Origin: Cryptomeria japonica
Taxonomy: Eukaryota > Streptophyta > Pinopsida > Cupressales > Cupressaceae
Direction of reading: 5' to 3'
DNA: 64,000 nucleotides
NCBI RefSeq assembly: GCF_030272615.1
Contig: NC_081409.1
Coordinates: forward strand, 26,421,406 to 26,485,405
Of the stretch, positions 17,601 through 27,203 are shown piece after piece. A program made the translations under genes and the position numbers. A model generated the notes under the pieces. It made no database searches, was not told the DNA's origin, and was given only the letters and a program-made list of their open reading frames with translations. Each line of letters begins with the position of its first letter. The first letter of the stretch is position 1.

Positions 17601-20600
17601 TTGCCTTAGTGACATAATCTTGTATAGTATCAAAGTTCTTGGGATCTAACATGGTGAGATCACTATCAATTTGATATCCCCTAATCTCATCAACTTGACC
17701 ATACAAGTCTTGAAACTTTTGCCAAGCATCCTTGATTAGAGTGCATTTCTCAATATGAAAAATGAGATCCTTTGATACATACTTTCTTAAGGTACCAATT
17801 GCCATGATATTTTTAGTGAGCCAATCTAAGTGACCAACTGGATCAGCCTTAGGATCAGCTGGAGCAACAATAGTTCCATCAATATAATGAGTGAGTCCTT
17901 TTTCCATAAGTTTACTCCATGCATCAATTTTCCAAGTAGCATAATTATGTGGAGTTAAGAGAGGAAACTTAGAAGAACCCATAGCAGCAAAAAGGAAAGA
18001 ACACAAGAGCACAAGAGCACAAGAGACACCCCCCAAATTCAATCAATCAAAGTACCCCCCCAAAAGTGATGATTTTGGCACTTTATACTTAGTGCGATTA
18101 CAATGAGCCACTTGCAAAACAAGGCAAAGTGGGCTTATGATGCAAATTTTACAACTTCTCAAATGAGATACAAGAGACCTCAATCAATAGTGCAATGAAT
18201 CTAACTGAGATTCAAGCAAATATGCAAGTACCAAGAGAGCCAAAAATGGCCTAGATCGGAAGGTACAATTTCTACTTACAATGACATCAATCTGATAGCA
18301 TCATGTGAAAGTAGATGAAAAAATACGCACTTTCAAAAAAAATGGCACCTGAAAAGGAGGTCGGATGACCCCAAACGAAGCCTCTGAAGTTGCAAAAACT
18401 AGGATTACTCAGGGACAGTCACCAAAAACTGCATTTTCTGAAAAATCCGTGCATCAAAATCAAAAAATTCTTTCACCACTGCGGACAAAATTATAGCCCA
18501 TTTCAAAAAAAATTGCACCAAAAAAGGAGCAAAATTGAGCAAGTTATGGCCATTTGAAGTTGAACTGCAAAATCAAAAATGCAAATGAGAGGGGGTCAAA
18601 AAAATTTCAAACCCTGATGATGTGGCGCTGACGTCATCAATCCACTGGGTTAAATTTGACGGCCGTATGACCGTCGCCAAAACTTCGCTGCCTGGCTGAC
18701 TGTGCGTCAGTACCGTACGGACGGATTACGTGGCAAAGCGGGGCTGGTGTTCCGTACTGTACGGAAATGATGATGTGGCAGGGTGACGTGGCTGTTGATG
18801 TGGCAATCCGTACTGCTGACCGGGCGATGATGTGGTCGTACGGATTTGGGCGTGTCTTGCCACGTGGCGCTGAGTTGGCAAGAGTCGGTCACAGGTGGAG
18901 AAGCCGAGGAGCGGCGGAGCTGGAGCGAGCACCCGGAAGCGGCGCCGGAGGCCGCCGGGACGAGGCGGAAGCTGCCGGGGACGAGCGCTGCAGACGGGAG
19001 ATGGACGCGGTTCGGGCGGCGGCGAGGAGCGGGAGGTGTCGGGCGCCGCAGCCAGTGTGGGACGGGAGGCGCCGCTCGCGGGAGTTCCTGGAGCGGTGGC
19101 GTGGCAACAGCACCGGAGGGCGGCGGAGCCGAAGGCGGAGATGCGGCGTTGAGCGTGTGCGGCGGCGGACAGACGGCGCTGCACGGGCAGAAGAGGACAC
19201 GGCTCAGACGGGCGGAGCCGGTGAGACGCGGCCGGGATGTACAGTCGGGCGCCGGCGAGAGCTGACAGACGGCGCACGGTACTGTTAGCCGGGTACGATC
19301 TCTGCCTGCGTCCTACGAAAAGATAGGTACGTACGGAGAAACCTGCGGTCACGGGTCACGGGGGGGTCTGCGGACCCCCCAAAAAATGTATTTTTTTAAT
19401 TTTTTTTGCTTTTTTTTTTTTGAATTTTTTTGAATTTTTTTTTATTTTCAATTTTTCGAAAAACAATTTTCAGAAACAAAAAATTAAAAAAAAAAAATTT
19501 CGAAAAAATAGAGGGATATTCGAAAAATCCGTACGATAAGCAAAATTGGGGAAAAAAATTTTCCTCACCAAAATAGGCCAACTTTATAACCAAAATTCAT
19601 GGAAACGGCCTTCCGGACGCAATGGCGAGGTCGGATCTAGTCTAGGACGCCTCCAAATGACGATGCTCCTCAGATCTGCCTCTTGACGTCACAATAATGC
19701 CTCTTCAAGACGAATCAATGAGACTCCAATAGCTCTGATACCATGTTGGATTTTGCCAAGATCAAGAAGTCATTGAAATGTACAAGATAGAGACATAATA
19801 TGAGACAAGAATAAACTGTATTCTCATTAATAGAAAAATGATCAACAATCAACTAGATTATCTAGTTACATATAATGTAGATGAGCCTGCTTATATAGGC
19901 AAGGCTAGGGATATGTATGAGCACACAAATATGACATGTGGCTCAATAAGAAACAAGGGTAGGTAGGAAATAGGTGTGGGTAGGTAGGAGAAATAATATA
20001 ATATTCCACATGAGGTGGATCACCCACCGAAGGTGGAATTATCACTCCACAATAAGTGGATATGATAGTGTAATAACAAGATCAACACCATAAGAGGTGG
20101 AATTCCTCCTACACACACTATCCCAATGTGGCACAAACACCCAAGTGTCTCATATCCAAACTACTATGAAATGCATTATCCTAAGTAAACTTAAGTAAGT
20201 GTAATAATATCCATAATGAATAATTATTTACACCAACACTTTTGAGTAGCTCTTTTAATCGACTTATGGCAGTCAAAATTGGGTTTGTGGAGAACTTAAA
20301 GAATAGATCTTTCTTCTAATGAAAATTTTAGGTTAGATAAAGTTTGGCCTTTGTGCCCAAAAAAATGATGGCAAATAACTACATTTTGACATTTGACAGG
20401 GTTTGCTTATGCTTCCTCTCAACAAAGCGTATTGGAGCTGAAGAGCCGAGAAGAGTTTGAGAATTGTGATGTGAGCAATTCAATCAAGCTATATGATGGA
20501 GGGCTTGATGCAGTCCCACTCATTGAAATGGGTGACAGATATTTTACCAATGGAAATGCAGAAGACTGTCAACGTGGAATGAAAGTGCACATTAATGTTT

Positions 20601-20779
20601 TATCTGATGGACTCGACAATGGCCAATCTAACAATTTCGATGTAGTTTCAGATGGGCTTGACAATGTGGCCAAAGATTTGGGTTTAGATTTATTATCAGA
20701 TGGAATGGAGCATTATATTGCTGCTTCTGCTGGTGATGATTCGATGGAGGAGGGGGCAATAAAGGAGGTAATTGCTTAA
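14614..20779 (+). CDS. phytocyanin / early nodulin-like protein, intron interrupted by an LTR retrotransposon
   Basis: Exon 1 is 14,614-14,794 (ATG at 14,614 or 14,617; the second gives MAPNASTY). Exon 2 is 20,400-20,779. The donor CTCT|GTAATA and acceptor TTTGACAG|GG are both in phase 1 and rebuild a frame of about 185 codons. A hydrophobic signal peptide (to about residue 30) precedes HVVGDDKGWDPASDFKGWA, the phytocyanin N-terminal motif. Exon 2 carries the rest of the cupredoxin fold, with two cysteines (ENC and EDC) that would pair and the family motif GLDAVPLIEMGDRYF. The blue-copper ligands are missing: the HNV histidine reads QQSV, and the CG...GHC motif reads NGNAEDC. It therefore resembles early nodulin-like proteins, secreted and often membrane-anchored, with no redox copper. 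The acidic tail SDGLDN... is duplicated, and no clear GPI signal is visible. The intron is about 5.6 kb, of which 5.25 kb is an inserted retrotransposon. It may still be expressed if the intron is spliced. Confidence 0.75.
14990..14994. repeat. target-site duplication CTTTT, left copy
   Basis: CTTTT precedes the left LTR, and the same five bases at 20,239-20,243 follow the right LTR. This marks the exact insertion site in the phytocyanin intron. Confidence 0.9.
14995..15489 (-). repeat. 3-prime LTR (left)
   Basis: Starts TGTTGGATTTTGCC and ends TTACACCAACA, with inverted TG...CA ends. Read on the minus strand, a TATA box (TATATAAG at 15,148-15,141) separates a U3 of about 340 bases from R-U5. 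Confidence 0.92.
15490..15498 (-). other. polypurine tract of the gag-protease element
   Basis: The minus strand reads AAGGGGGGG directly before the 3-prime LTR. This is the expected place for priming plus-strand DNA synthesis. Confidence 0.8.
15712..17982 (-). CDS. Copia gag-protease polyprotein, uninterrupted
   Basis: The start is set at MGSSKFPLL (17,982), the usual Copia gag opening. The frame is open a further 20 codons upstream, but that stretch looks non-native. The capsid domain (Retrotran_gag / UBN2 type) covers about residues 1-200, with NYATWKIDAW near the start and LYGQVDEIRGYQ in the middle. A basic linker leads to the CCHC zinc knuckle CAYCKKIGHEEHRC at about residues 263-276, which packages RNA. 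An aspartic-protease motif WLLDSGASHHM follows at about 350, then VLCVPHLTNNLLSI, typical of the region before integrase. After that the protein runs about 330 residues into acidic, Ser/Asp/His-rich sequence with no integrase or reverse transcriptase similarity. No internal stop is seen, in keeping with a recent insertion. The element is likely mobilised in trans. Confidence 0.85.
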   Translation of the reverse strand: MGSSKFPLLTPHNYATWKIDAWSKLMEKGLTHYIDGTIVAPADPKADPVGHLDWLTKNIMAIGTLRKYVSKDLIFHIEKCTLIKDAWQKFQDLYGQVDEIRGYQIDSDLTMLDPKNFDTIQDYVTKANELRAQLKDCGIDKKDTQLIFNLIGKLPQEYAAFVSSFQTHRMTMGSSYKMPTFDAFNEMLMMEQTKLISMGILKASSKSQALVATQGNKGNQGKDNSNKKKWQSKPKEKAQSSPQQGDSSSSKKDNSPKRERPTCAYCKKIGHEEHRCHTKKIDELTHIIKKHNIDLPKVYKKDDSSTSTSSHSKGKGQAFMASTSGKTHSFGTRKGQALCATTNHTSERWLLDSGASHHMASSQSMFSTFEPCTMPQILMGNHTYMDVIGKGSIDIGDNSFNDVLCVPHLTNNLLSIYQITHGATKRVVEFTPDSVFIRDMETRAIIATGVVDHASRLYSFSDFVDADDDSTHDDHTYCDDSDFEENFGHLNLGILTCNPILESCTSSPHIDITSPIAPDYVDSATVLPSCDSVQQDIHCLPASDSWDDYMTDIAGLFVESYIADLGDIIDDIHLLFDEDDPSSIVARAHSDPLVHSLHDHSFEVDMIVDTYVQQLEEVSLFFEETHESLDIVLHPSPLDVGVPFSAVWHSLPSLEGVSFSIDMGTLEQFSEILFIMSFLHTSSLHDWGDFMDTPLVLFLPKGRNVVRRSWSSFFIHRASIIGADSSLREDHSLTSLLLSYGGDYFLTRGFVPHILL
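18600..19380. other. CpG-rich leader segment of the gag-protease element
   Basis: This segment between the primer-binding site and gag is sharply GC- and CpG-rich, while the sequence on both sides is AT-rich. CGTACGG-type near-palindromes recur (for example near 18,712, 18,752, 18,838 and 19,330). Long open frames on both strands (18,726-19,352 minus; 18,767-19,288 plus) are a by-product of high GC, and none shows a recognised domain. It is best read as part of the long 5-prime leader, possibly regulatory or captured from elsewhere. Confidence 0.7.
19732..19743 (-). other. primer-binding site, initiator tRNA-Met type
   Basis: The minus strand reads TGGTATCAGAGC immediately after the right LTR. 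This is the classic complement of the plant initiator tRNA-Met 3-prime end used by Copia elements. It fixes the orientation of the element. Confidence 0.92.
19744..20238 (-). repeat. 5-prime LTR (right)
   Basis: Same length and ends as the left LTR, with about four substitutions (for example GGGACAAG/GAGACAAG and CTTCTTATA/CTGCTTATA). The promoter for the element's RNA should lie here. Confidence 0.92.
19890..19897 (-). promoter_or_regulatory. TATA box in the 5-prime LTR
   Basis: TATATAAG on the minus strand, about 340 bases into the LTR, with a GC-richer stretch just downstream. This is the expected U3/R layout. It directs transcription antisense to the phytocyanin gene. Confidence 0.55.
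20239..20243. repeat. target-site duplication CTTTT, right copy
   Basis: Matches the five bases before the left LTR. Host intron sequence resumes here and reaches the exon 2 acceptor at 20,399. Confidence 0.9.
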
Positions 20780-20949
20780 GGGCCCACATCATTACGAAGG
20801 CAATTATCTAATTGCCCTCCATCAATTCTCATAAACCTCACACTCTCCATTTGTGGCACTGTTATCACCATGCTTATCTATGCCATGCTTTAGCTTATCA
20901 ACTCTTTGTTTGATTAAGAACATATATATATATATATATGTATGTATCT

Positions 20950-21195
20950 TGTACAACATTTGCCAGCATCCTCCCTGCGTGTGCCAAAATAGGAGCTTTG
21001 GAACAAGGTATGGACATCCATCAAAGCATAATCGAAGGGGGTTTTTTGTCAGAAATTAGTTGCAAATGCTCCAATAACAAAAATCGCAAAATGGGGTAGC
21101 ATACACACGGCATGTGAACTGTATGATGGAATACCTCAAAGAGATGTCATTTCATGGAATTTTAAGATCGCAGGATATGCACAAAATGGATTAAT
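20950..21195 (+). pseudogene. PPR protein relic (PLS-type fragment)
   Basis: Plus-strand reading gives SILPACAKIGALEQGMDIH, then QSIIEGGF, and after frame changes HTACELYDGIPQRDVISWN followed by IAGYAQNG. These are hallmark phrases of plant PLS-class pentatricopeptide repeat proteins, which bind organelle RNA. Only about two repeats remain, with frameshifts and stops, and the flanks are simple sequence. It lies about 170 bases after the phytocyanin stop and is not part of that gene. Confidence 0.7.
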
Positions 21196-21524
21196 TTGCA
21201 AAAAAAAACCAGTTGCCCTTGATTGCGAAAAAAAATTAGTTGCCCTTCATTGAAAAACAAAGAGTTCCTTTGATTGCAAAAAAAACCTTACCTTGCTTGT
21301 GCAGAGATTGCTCCGGTGGGGGGGGGCAGGGAGGCAAGACGGTCGCCGCTTGTTTCGATTTGCTTTGAAAATGAAAATGCGTTGTGTTTTTTTTTTTTAA
21401 TAAAATGCCTGAGGTCGTTAGAATTCCGATGAACACGGGCATTTTTTTTTTAAAAAAATCAAATTTTCACACAATGCTCCTTGTCCATTGGAAACCTCTA
21501 TCAGAATTTGACCCCAAATGTATT

Positions 21525-21726
21525 AGTGGCCCCACCGTGGTTTTTCCCTTTACAGGGTTTTCCACGTATAAATCTTCGTGTTATGGTGTTGCTTTTCATT
21601 GTGTTATTTGGTGTATGCATTCTAATTTTATTTATTGTTAACTAGTCAATAAGGAATAAGTTCAAAACTGACTTTATTGGTAGAACAATGATTCACCCCC
21701 CCTCTCAATGTTCTTGGATTCCAACA
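21525..21726 (+). mobile_element. Copia LTR relic (3-prime end of an LTR)
   Basis: Contains GTGGTTTTTCCC...GGGTTTTCCACGTATAA and TGATTCACCCCCCCTCTCA, and ends at CCAACA. The same phrases occur near the end of the LTR at 59,457-60,599 and, inverted, in the LTRs at 33,269 and 39,188. It is a solo or truncated LTR of that family. Confidence 0.55.
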
Positions 21727-22689
21727 TGTTGGACTATTATGATTGGGGGTTTATTACCCTTCCTGGTTTAATGTGCTCCCATGTTTGAACCTTTTTCATT
21801 AATGTTGTTGGCATTTATGCCATGTACCTTGTGATATAAACTCTTCTCTAGGCCCTTGTTCTTTTAGCGTGCTTGTGAGCTTTGTGTTTCTGTTGGGCTA
21901 ATTTTCTTGTGGGTCTAGACTATTTACATTCATGTTGGGGATGAGGTTACCCATTTGTGACCTTATCTAGTTCAAGATAGGCTAAGGAACCACTTTGCAA
22001 CCCTTAACTACAACTCACCTATCAAAAAATAAATAAATTTAAAACTTGCTTAATTCTTTTCTATGAATAATTTTTGACACATGTATGATAATATTGGAGT
22101 AAACAAGGTGAAATGAAAAATGAAACGATAAAAATAATAGTTGAAATAAATAAAATTAATTGATTTCTTGCCTAAAATAATGTGTCTAAGAATAATATAT
22201 GGTGAATGGGTTCTAGATTCTCTTTACATATAACATCTAATGATATATTTTATTAATTTGAAAGAAAGTGATACATGAAGATTGGATTAGGAGATAATAA
22301 ATCTCATGAAAGTTCAGGAAAAGTTACTATTATAATTTTAAAAAGGGAGAGATAAAGCATATCAACGAAATGCTATTGGTTCAAAGATTCATGAAGAACT
22401 TTTAGTTGGTTTGGTTAGAGTTAGACTAAAACTATCAAGTGATTTTGATAGAAATGAGTGCATAAAATGAGACAAATTAAAAAAAAATGCACTTATTACA
22501 AGATCCAAGATGGCACATGATGGGATATTTCCTCTATACTTTATTCGCATTAAGGATCAATCAAATAAAGGATAGTAGAATATTGCACTGGGAATCTAAT
22601 GTATTAATTTTTCAAGAGATTAAAAATGGTTTAAGGTATACCTTTCATTGTTCAAAATACAAAATAAGTTTACAAAATATATATTATTA

Positions 22690-23370
22690 GAATATAACAT
22701 AGATTTACCTTTCTTATTGGTAAATTTATAAAAGTTAAGTAACATCTTGAGATAATTTAGATATATTTTTATGGTCTTACATGAAATTTTTTCTTTGAAC
22801 AATGTTAATGTATTTGATAACCTTAATTGATGATTACTCTTAAAACACTGACAAGTAATGAAAGTGATAAGGTCAAATAATTGAGGTAAGTATGAATTAA
22901 ATCATTTTCTATTTTTTTTTCTAAAACTAATAGAATTGAGAGTGAATTCATTACTTTATACACTCCACAACAAAATAAATTTATTGTAAAGAAGAATAGG
23001 ATAATTATTGAAATGGAAAGAATTGTTATGAAAGAGAAGAATTTTGATATAACATATTAGGAAGAAGTAGTTTGTATAATTGTACATATCTTCTAAATAA
23101 AATTGCATATAAGTAGTGAAACAAATAACTCTTCGACAAGTATGATTTAGATTTAATTCACGTAGTTGATGATTTTAAGATATTAAGATGTTTTGTTTAT
23201 CCACACATATTGAAGACAAAAGAGTCTAAGTTAGTTGATAAATTTCTAAAATATAATTTCAATGATTATAGATCTAATAATAAAACATAAGTATTTTACA
23301 TAGAATAGGAAAAATATTTGTAATAAACAGAAATATGTTATTTAATGAAACAATAGAACATACCAATCAA
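22690..23370 (+). pseudogene. Copia integrase / linker relic
   Basis: A degraded plus-strand reading matches the order of a Copia integrase. It gives an IRSNN-G-KYE stretch (normally RSDNGGEY), YTPQQNKFIVKKNRIIIEME (normally YTPQQNGVAERKNRTIVEMA), KNFDITYWEEVV when read through a stop, and further on LRCFVYPHI...KLVDKFLKYNF, the VFG / GYS region. Several stops and frame changes are present. The remainder of the element was not found around it. Confidence 0.65.
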
Positions 23371-23371
23371 A

Positions 23372-23478
23372 ATGAACTTCTTCAACGATCAAACCATACA
23401 AAAAGCATGAACTTCTTCAACGATCAAACTGTACAAGATGCGTGAACTTATTCAACGATCAAACCATTGAAAATGCGT
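23372..23478. repeat. three tandem copies of a 36-bp unit
   Basis: Units begin TGAACTTCTTCAACGATCAA at about 23,373, 23,408 and, as TGAACTTATTC, at 23,443. Each ends in an AAAATGCG-like segment. Confidence 0.85.
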
Positions 23479-23559
23479 GAAAAATGAATCAACTGTTATA
23501 ACACTTTTCCCCCTTTAAATCACGGTTGCAAACTTGTGAACTGTAGCGGCATCTTCTAC

Positions 23560-23842
23560 GTATAGAGAAGCCCATTATATTATAAGCGTCTTGCTCGTCA
23601 GTAATTAACAGAGCGGGTGAAGGATAGTTCGATGTTGAGGTTAGAAGACAATTCCATTTTGGTCGTATTCCTGAAAACGTTGATTAGAGGAAGAAAGGCT
23701 CTGTTAGACAGTCAAAGAGCAGAGATGTAGTAAGTATAATAGGACCTCTTTTCCTCCAATCTACGTTCTCAGGAAAATTGTCGCATGTTTCCAAACTCCC
23801 CAGAGGCTCAGGTCTTAAACATCACTGCCTTTTCTTCACCTG
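23560..23842 (+). promoter_or_regulatory. possible promoter and first exon of an unidentified host gene
   Basis: A TATA-like ATTATATTATAAG near 23,573 is followed by less AT-rich sequence and an ATG at 23,785. The ATG opens a 19-codon frame (MFPNSPEAQVLNITAFSSP) that reaches a consensus donor, CCTG|GTAAGT, at 23,842. No family is recognisable. It could be the first exon of the gene whose glyoxalase-like exon lies at 27,115, since plant introns can be this long, but nothing in the sequence proves the link. Confidence 0.25.
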
Positions 23843-23849
23843 GTAAGTT

Positions 23850-26800
23850 ATCTCAGACCATTCTGTGACAATCCACCTTTCTGAAAAATGCGATTTCTTT
23901 CTTTTTGGGATTAGTACAACGCTGAAAAATGACTTTGTTTCAATGCAATATATAATGAATTAGTCTTTCTCAATGCCATATACAATAAATACATTTGGAC
24001 TGTATTGGACTGTAGTCAATTTATTATTATTTTGATTAATAAACTTGGTGAGATTAGGAATTTATCCATACTGGAATGGTAAAAAGTGTTTCTTAAACTT
24101 TTTGGCATCTACTGGTTAAATTTCATCATGTATGGTAGCAGGGCGAGTAGGATTCTGTTCTAGAATTTTCAACATGATATTTAAGGCAATATGATTCAGT
24201 GTATAGATAGGAAATTCCATGCTCTGTTTGACTGGGTCTGAGACTGATTCAAATTGATCTCCTGTTGTTGCTTTCTGGTCCTAAACCCACACTGTATCAG
24301 TCATTGCTAATACAACGAGAAGAATGGGTATGATCAGGATTAAATTGGGAAAATATTGAAATCTAATTTTCAAAATTTTCTATGTTTTAGTAAATTGCAA
24401 TTTTGAAGGTCTTCGGTGCATTTTTGGACAAATGTTGGGCGCGGAAACATGAAGAGATATCTTCGATGTTTCCGAAATTTGGTTCTAGATTATTTGAATA
24501 CCTTTCCAACGCATCAAACGGTTTGTAATTCGGAGCTAGGATGAGAAAGTTATGCCTTCTCAAAGTGGACTAAATTTTATATTTAGTTTTTTTGATAATT
24601 TTGATAGTTTTAGTAGTTTAATTGTAATAAACATTATGGTGACTCTTCGTTTCAATTCCAAGGGATTTGTGTGACCCTTGGGATACATTCGACTTGTATA
24701 AACTCCAATTTTGAATAGAATGGAGACAGTTTTTGGTTTGCAATCTTCTTGTTGTCAATTTTTGTGTTGAAATCTACAATACCGCAGGTATCACACCAGG
24801 TATTGTAATCTGGTTTTCATAAATCAGATCAGGGTATCAGAGGAATTCCTCTTCCTATTAATCAAGGAGGGAAAGCATTTCTTTGAGCCCCACAAATTCC
24901 TAACTAGCCAAGGAATACCAGTGTTTTGAAAAATATTTAGAGATATCTTTTGCAAATAAAATTTGTAGCTGTGTTGTTGAAGTGCAAATTTCAAACATAG
25001 AAAACTCGTCAGGTTTTCCTTTGGCAGGGAATTAAAAATTATGCTTGTGCAAAGATCATGATTGCTTTGAAATTATATACTTCAAACCTTACTAACATTA
25101 TGCAATGCACGCCATTAGCCAAAAAACGGCACAGTCCCTGCAAATACAATACAGTGAAAAGAAATTGAAAATATTAGGACAGATTAGGAATGGGACTAAG
25201 AGTGCAGAACTCATACTCTTTGTCAACAGCTTTCAGGAAGAATCTGATCTGCTACCAGTAGCTTTTGTTTGCTGGCTAAGTCTGATGTTGTCATCTAGGT
25301 AGTGATCTGGGCTAAAAGGATCTGTTGGCTCGTTGAGTTCTATTGGAGCTAGATACAGCAAAAAACTCTGCTTAAGACAAGCCCTCCTAATATCTGTGGT
25401 TGAAACTCTTTCAGACGAGGTCAACATCTATGGTGATATGGCCTTTACCCTGGGATTTTGACAATGTTGCATTCACCTCTCAGTTATTAGGATTTAACAA
25501 TAGGTGGTGGTCTACATAAATGAAATGTGTAGATCTAGTGCCAATCAGGTGACCTTGTGAGAATGTAATCAATCTCTGCATACTTGGAGATCTTTGTGGT
25601 GTATAGTGCCTAAATTTGAAGTTTGCAACCTCTTGGGGAAACAAAGAAAGTATCTTCTAGATACATATCGGAGCACACTAATAGAGTCCCCACAAATTCC
25701 TTAATAGATACTAAAAGCTTGATGTAGGTGATAGCTTGAACTCCTGGGTGATCATTAGCATTAGATGCGATCTTCTACTCAGCTGTAGCCTTCTTAGCCT
25801 AGCATCATTTTGAATATCAAGTCGGCATCTCCACAGCCAAGCTTTGAAGTTAAGCATTGGATTGTTGATGATTATGTGCCAGGCAAATGTTTCCAGTTTC
25901 CCAATCCTAGACCCCTAATTTGTTTGAGTAGATACTACAAGCTTGAGTTACCACCCATCCAACTAAGCAGGACAAACCCTCTTTCTAGGTACACAGAATA
26001 GAGACAAGTGGCCTTCTAAGATTCAATGTGATGAAGTAGTTCTTCAGACAACCGTGTCTAATTCTGGGATGACCAAGATGTCTTGGCCTTTAAAAGCCTA
26101 TACATATTCTGCTATTTGAGAAATCCCACAGAAAAAAATTGACCTCAAGCCTCGGACATCTTAATGAATGTGGGTTAGCTTTAAAACAAACAGTACAATT
26201 CTAAAGTTCGATTCCTTTTAATATCTTCATTTTGCCGCACAAAATGGGTTTCAATCAATTACATGAAGTGACAAATTTGTCTATACCTTTTAATGTACTA
26301 TTTGGCACTCCTTTCTAAATGATCATTTATTTGCAGAATACATTTCTTCTACAAATATTGCTATTTAGGGGCAGGTAATTTTAGGGGACTAATTGAAGTT
26401 TTAATTTTATAATGAGCACACTATTAATTTTGCAAAAGGGATTGTAAAGATAAATGACAATTAAGGTGTAGAAACTGAGAGCATAAGCATAATTTCATCT
26501 GTGCAGGTATTTAGGCTATTGTGCATGGCGAGGTGTTTTTTATTATTCCAAGATGATTCACCTGAGATGATTGCTACCCTTAAGAAAGTTTACCCTGATC
26601 TTGGCAAATGTTTGTATTTTGATCTTGCCAAGTGAAGTCATTCTGTGATTTTTGAGTTGCATGGTAAAAGGCTTAACTGACTTCGGTATGTCACTCAACC
26701 TGAACCTCATATGAAGGTATATATGTGCCTTTGATGTTTTAACAACCATTTCTGCATTTTTGTTTTTGTCAGGTGACTAATAAAAAAATGTGATTATGTC

Positions 26801-27110
26801 TTGGAGATCCTACAGTACAAAGTTTCCCAATTTGATTTTCATTCTAGTACAGGCTATTTAATTTTTTCTTCACTAACGAGATCTACTTAGGAAAAAATGA
26901 TTTGACACAGTGTTAAATTGACAATATTTTTGTTAATCATCATGAATGACTCTTTAGCCGTTGTGACTATAACTTTCTGTAACGAACAGCCTGTTCATTT
27001 TGTCCACTCTTATTCTTACAATATATTGCTTGGAATGATATACATATATTTCCAAAATAAAGAATATCTTCTGAACAAAGCCCTTAACTTTAAAAATTCT
27101 TGCTAGTTTT
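23850..27110. other. intergenic or intronic, no gene firmly recognised
   Basis: Mixed sequence with only short open frames. Around 24,640-24,850 a GTATAAACTCC...GAATAGAATGG run and a GGTATCAGAGG near 24,834 resemble an LTR end with a primer site, but I cannot pair them with a second LTR. A short plus-strand frame near 26,530-26,630 (FLLFQDDSPEMIATLKK) is readable but not recognised. Confidence 0.4.
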
Positions 27111-27114
27111 TAGA

Positions 27115-27203
27115 ACACATTGGCATTACTGCAGATGATACATACAAAGCGTGTGAAAGGTTTGCAAAGCTTGGGATCGATTTTGTGAAGAAGCCAGATG
27201 ATG
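27115..27203 (+). pseudogene. glyoxalase I exon (isolated)
   Basis: A TTTTTAG acceptor is followed by an exon reading [20 protein letters not shown] then [10 protein letters not shown], and a donor G|GTAAAT. This is the plant lactoylglutathione lyase (glyoxalase I) block around the HIGITVDD and FVKKPDDG motifs. The enzyme turns the methylglyoxal-glutathione adduct into S-lactoylglutathione. The histidine before IGIT is kept. The base before it gives GAA rather than the expected glycine. The next exon (GIAFIKDPDGYWIE in the family) and earlier exons were not found within several hundred bases. This is either one exon of a gene with very long introns or a relic. Confidence 0.6.

Larger units (their letters stand above)
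14995..20238 (-). mobile_element. Copia-type LTR retrotransposon with gag-protease only (5,244 bp)
   Basis: Two 495-bp LTRs (TGTTGG...CCAACA) flank a 4,254-bp interior, with the 5-bp target duplication CTTTT on both sides. The primer-binding site and purine tract place the 5-prime LTR on the right, so the element reads on the minus strand. It encodes one polyprotein with gag, a zinc knuckle and a protease DSGA motif. No integrase, reverse transcriptase or RNase H could be found, so it must use enzymes from a related Copia element. The LTRs differ at about four positions by eye, indicating a recent insertion into the host intron. Confidence 0.92.

Noticed and set aside
18726-19352. 208-codon minus-strand frame and overlapping plus-strand frames in the GC-rich block
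   Set aside because: Arg/Pro/Ser-rich in every frame on both strands, with no domain. This is the expected result of high GC with few stop codons inside a retrotransposon leader.
24780-24850. GGTATCAGAGG as a retrotransposon primer site
   Set aside because: No paired LTR, and the match is short. Kept only as a remark.
25800-25960. 5S rRNA-like phrase CTTTGAAGTTAAGC
   Set aside because: Only about 14 bases resemble 5S rRNA. The internal promoter boxes and the rest of the gene are absent.
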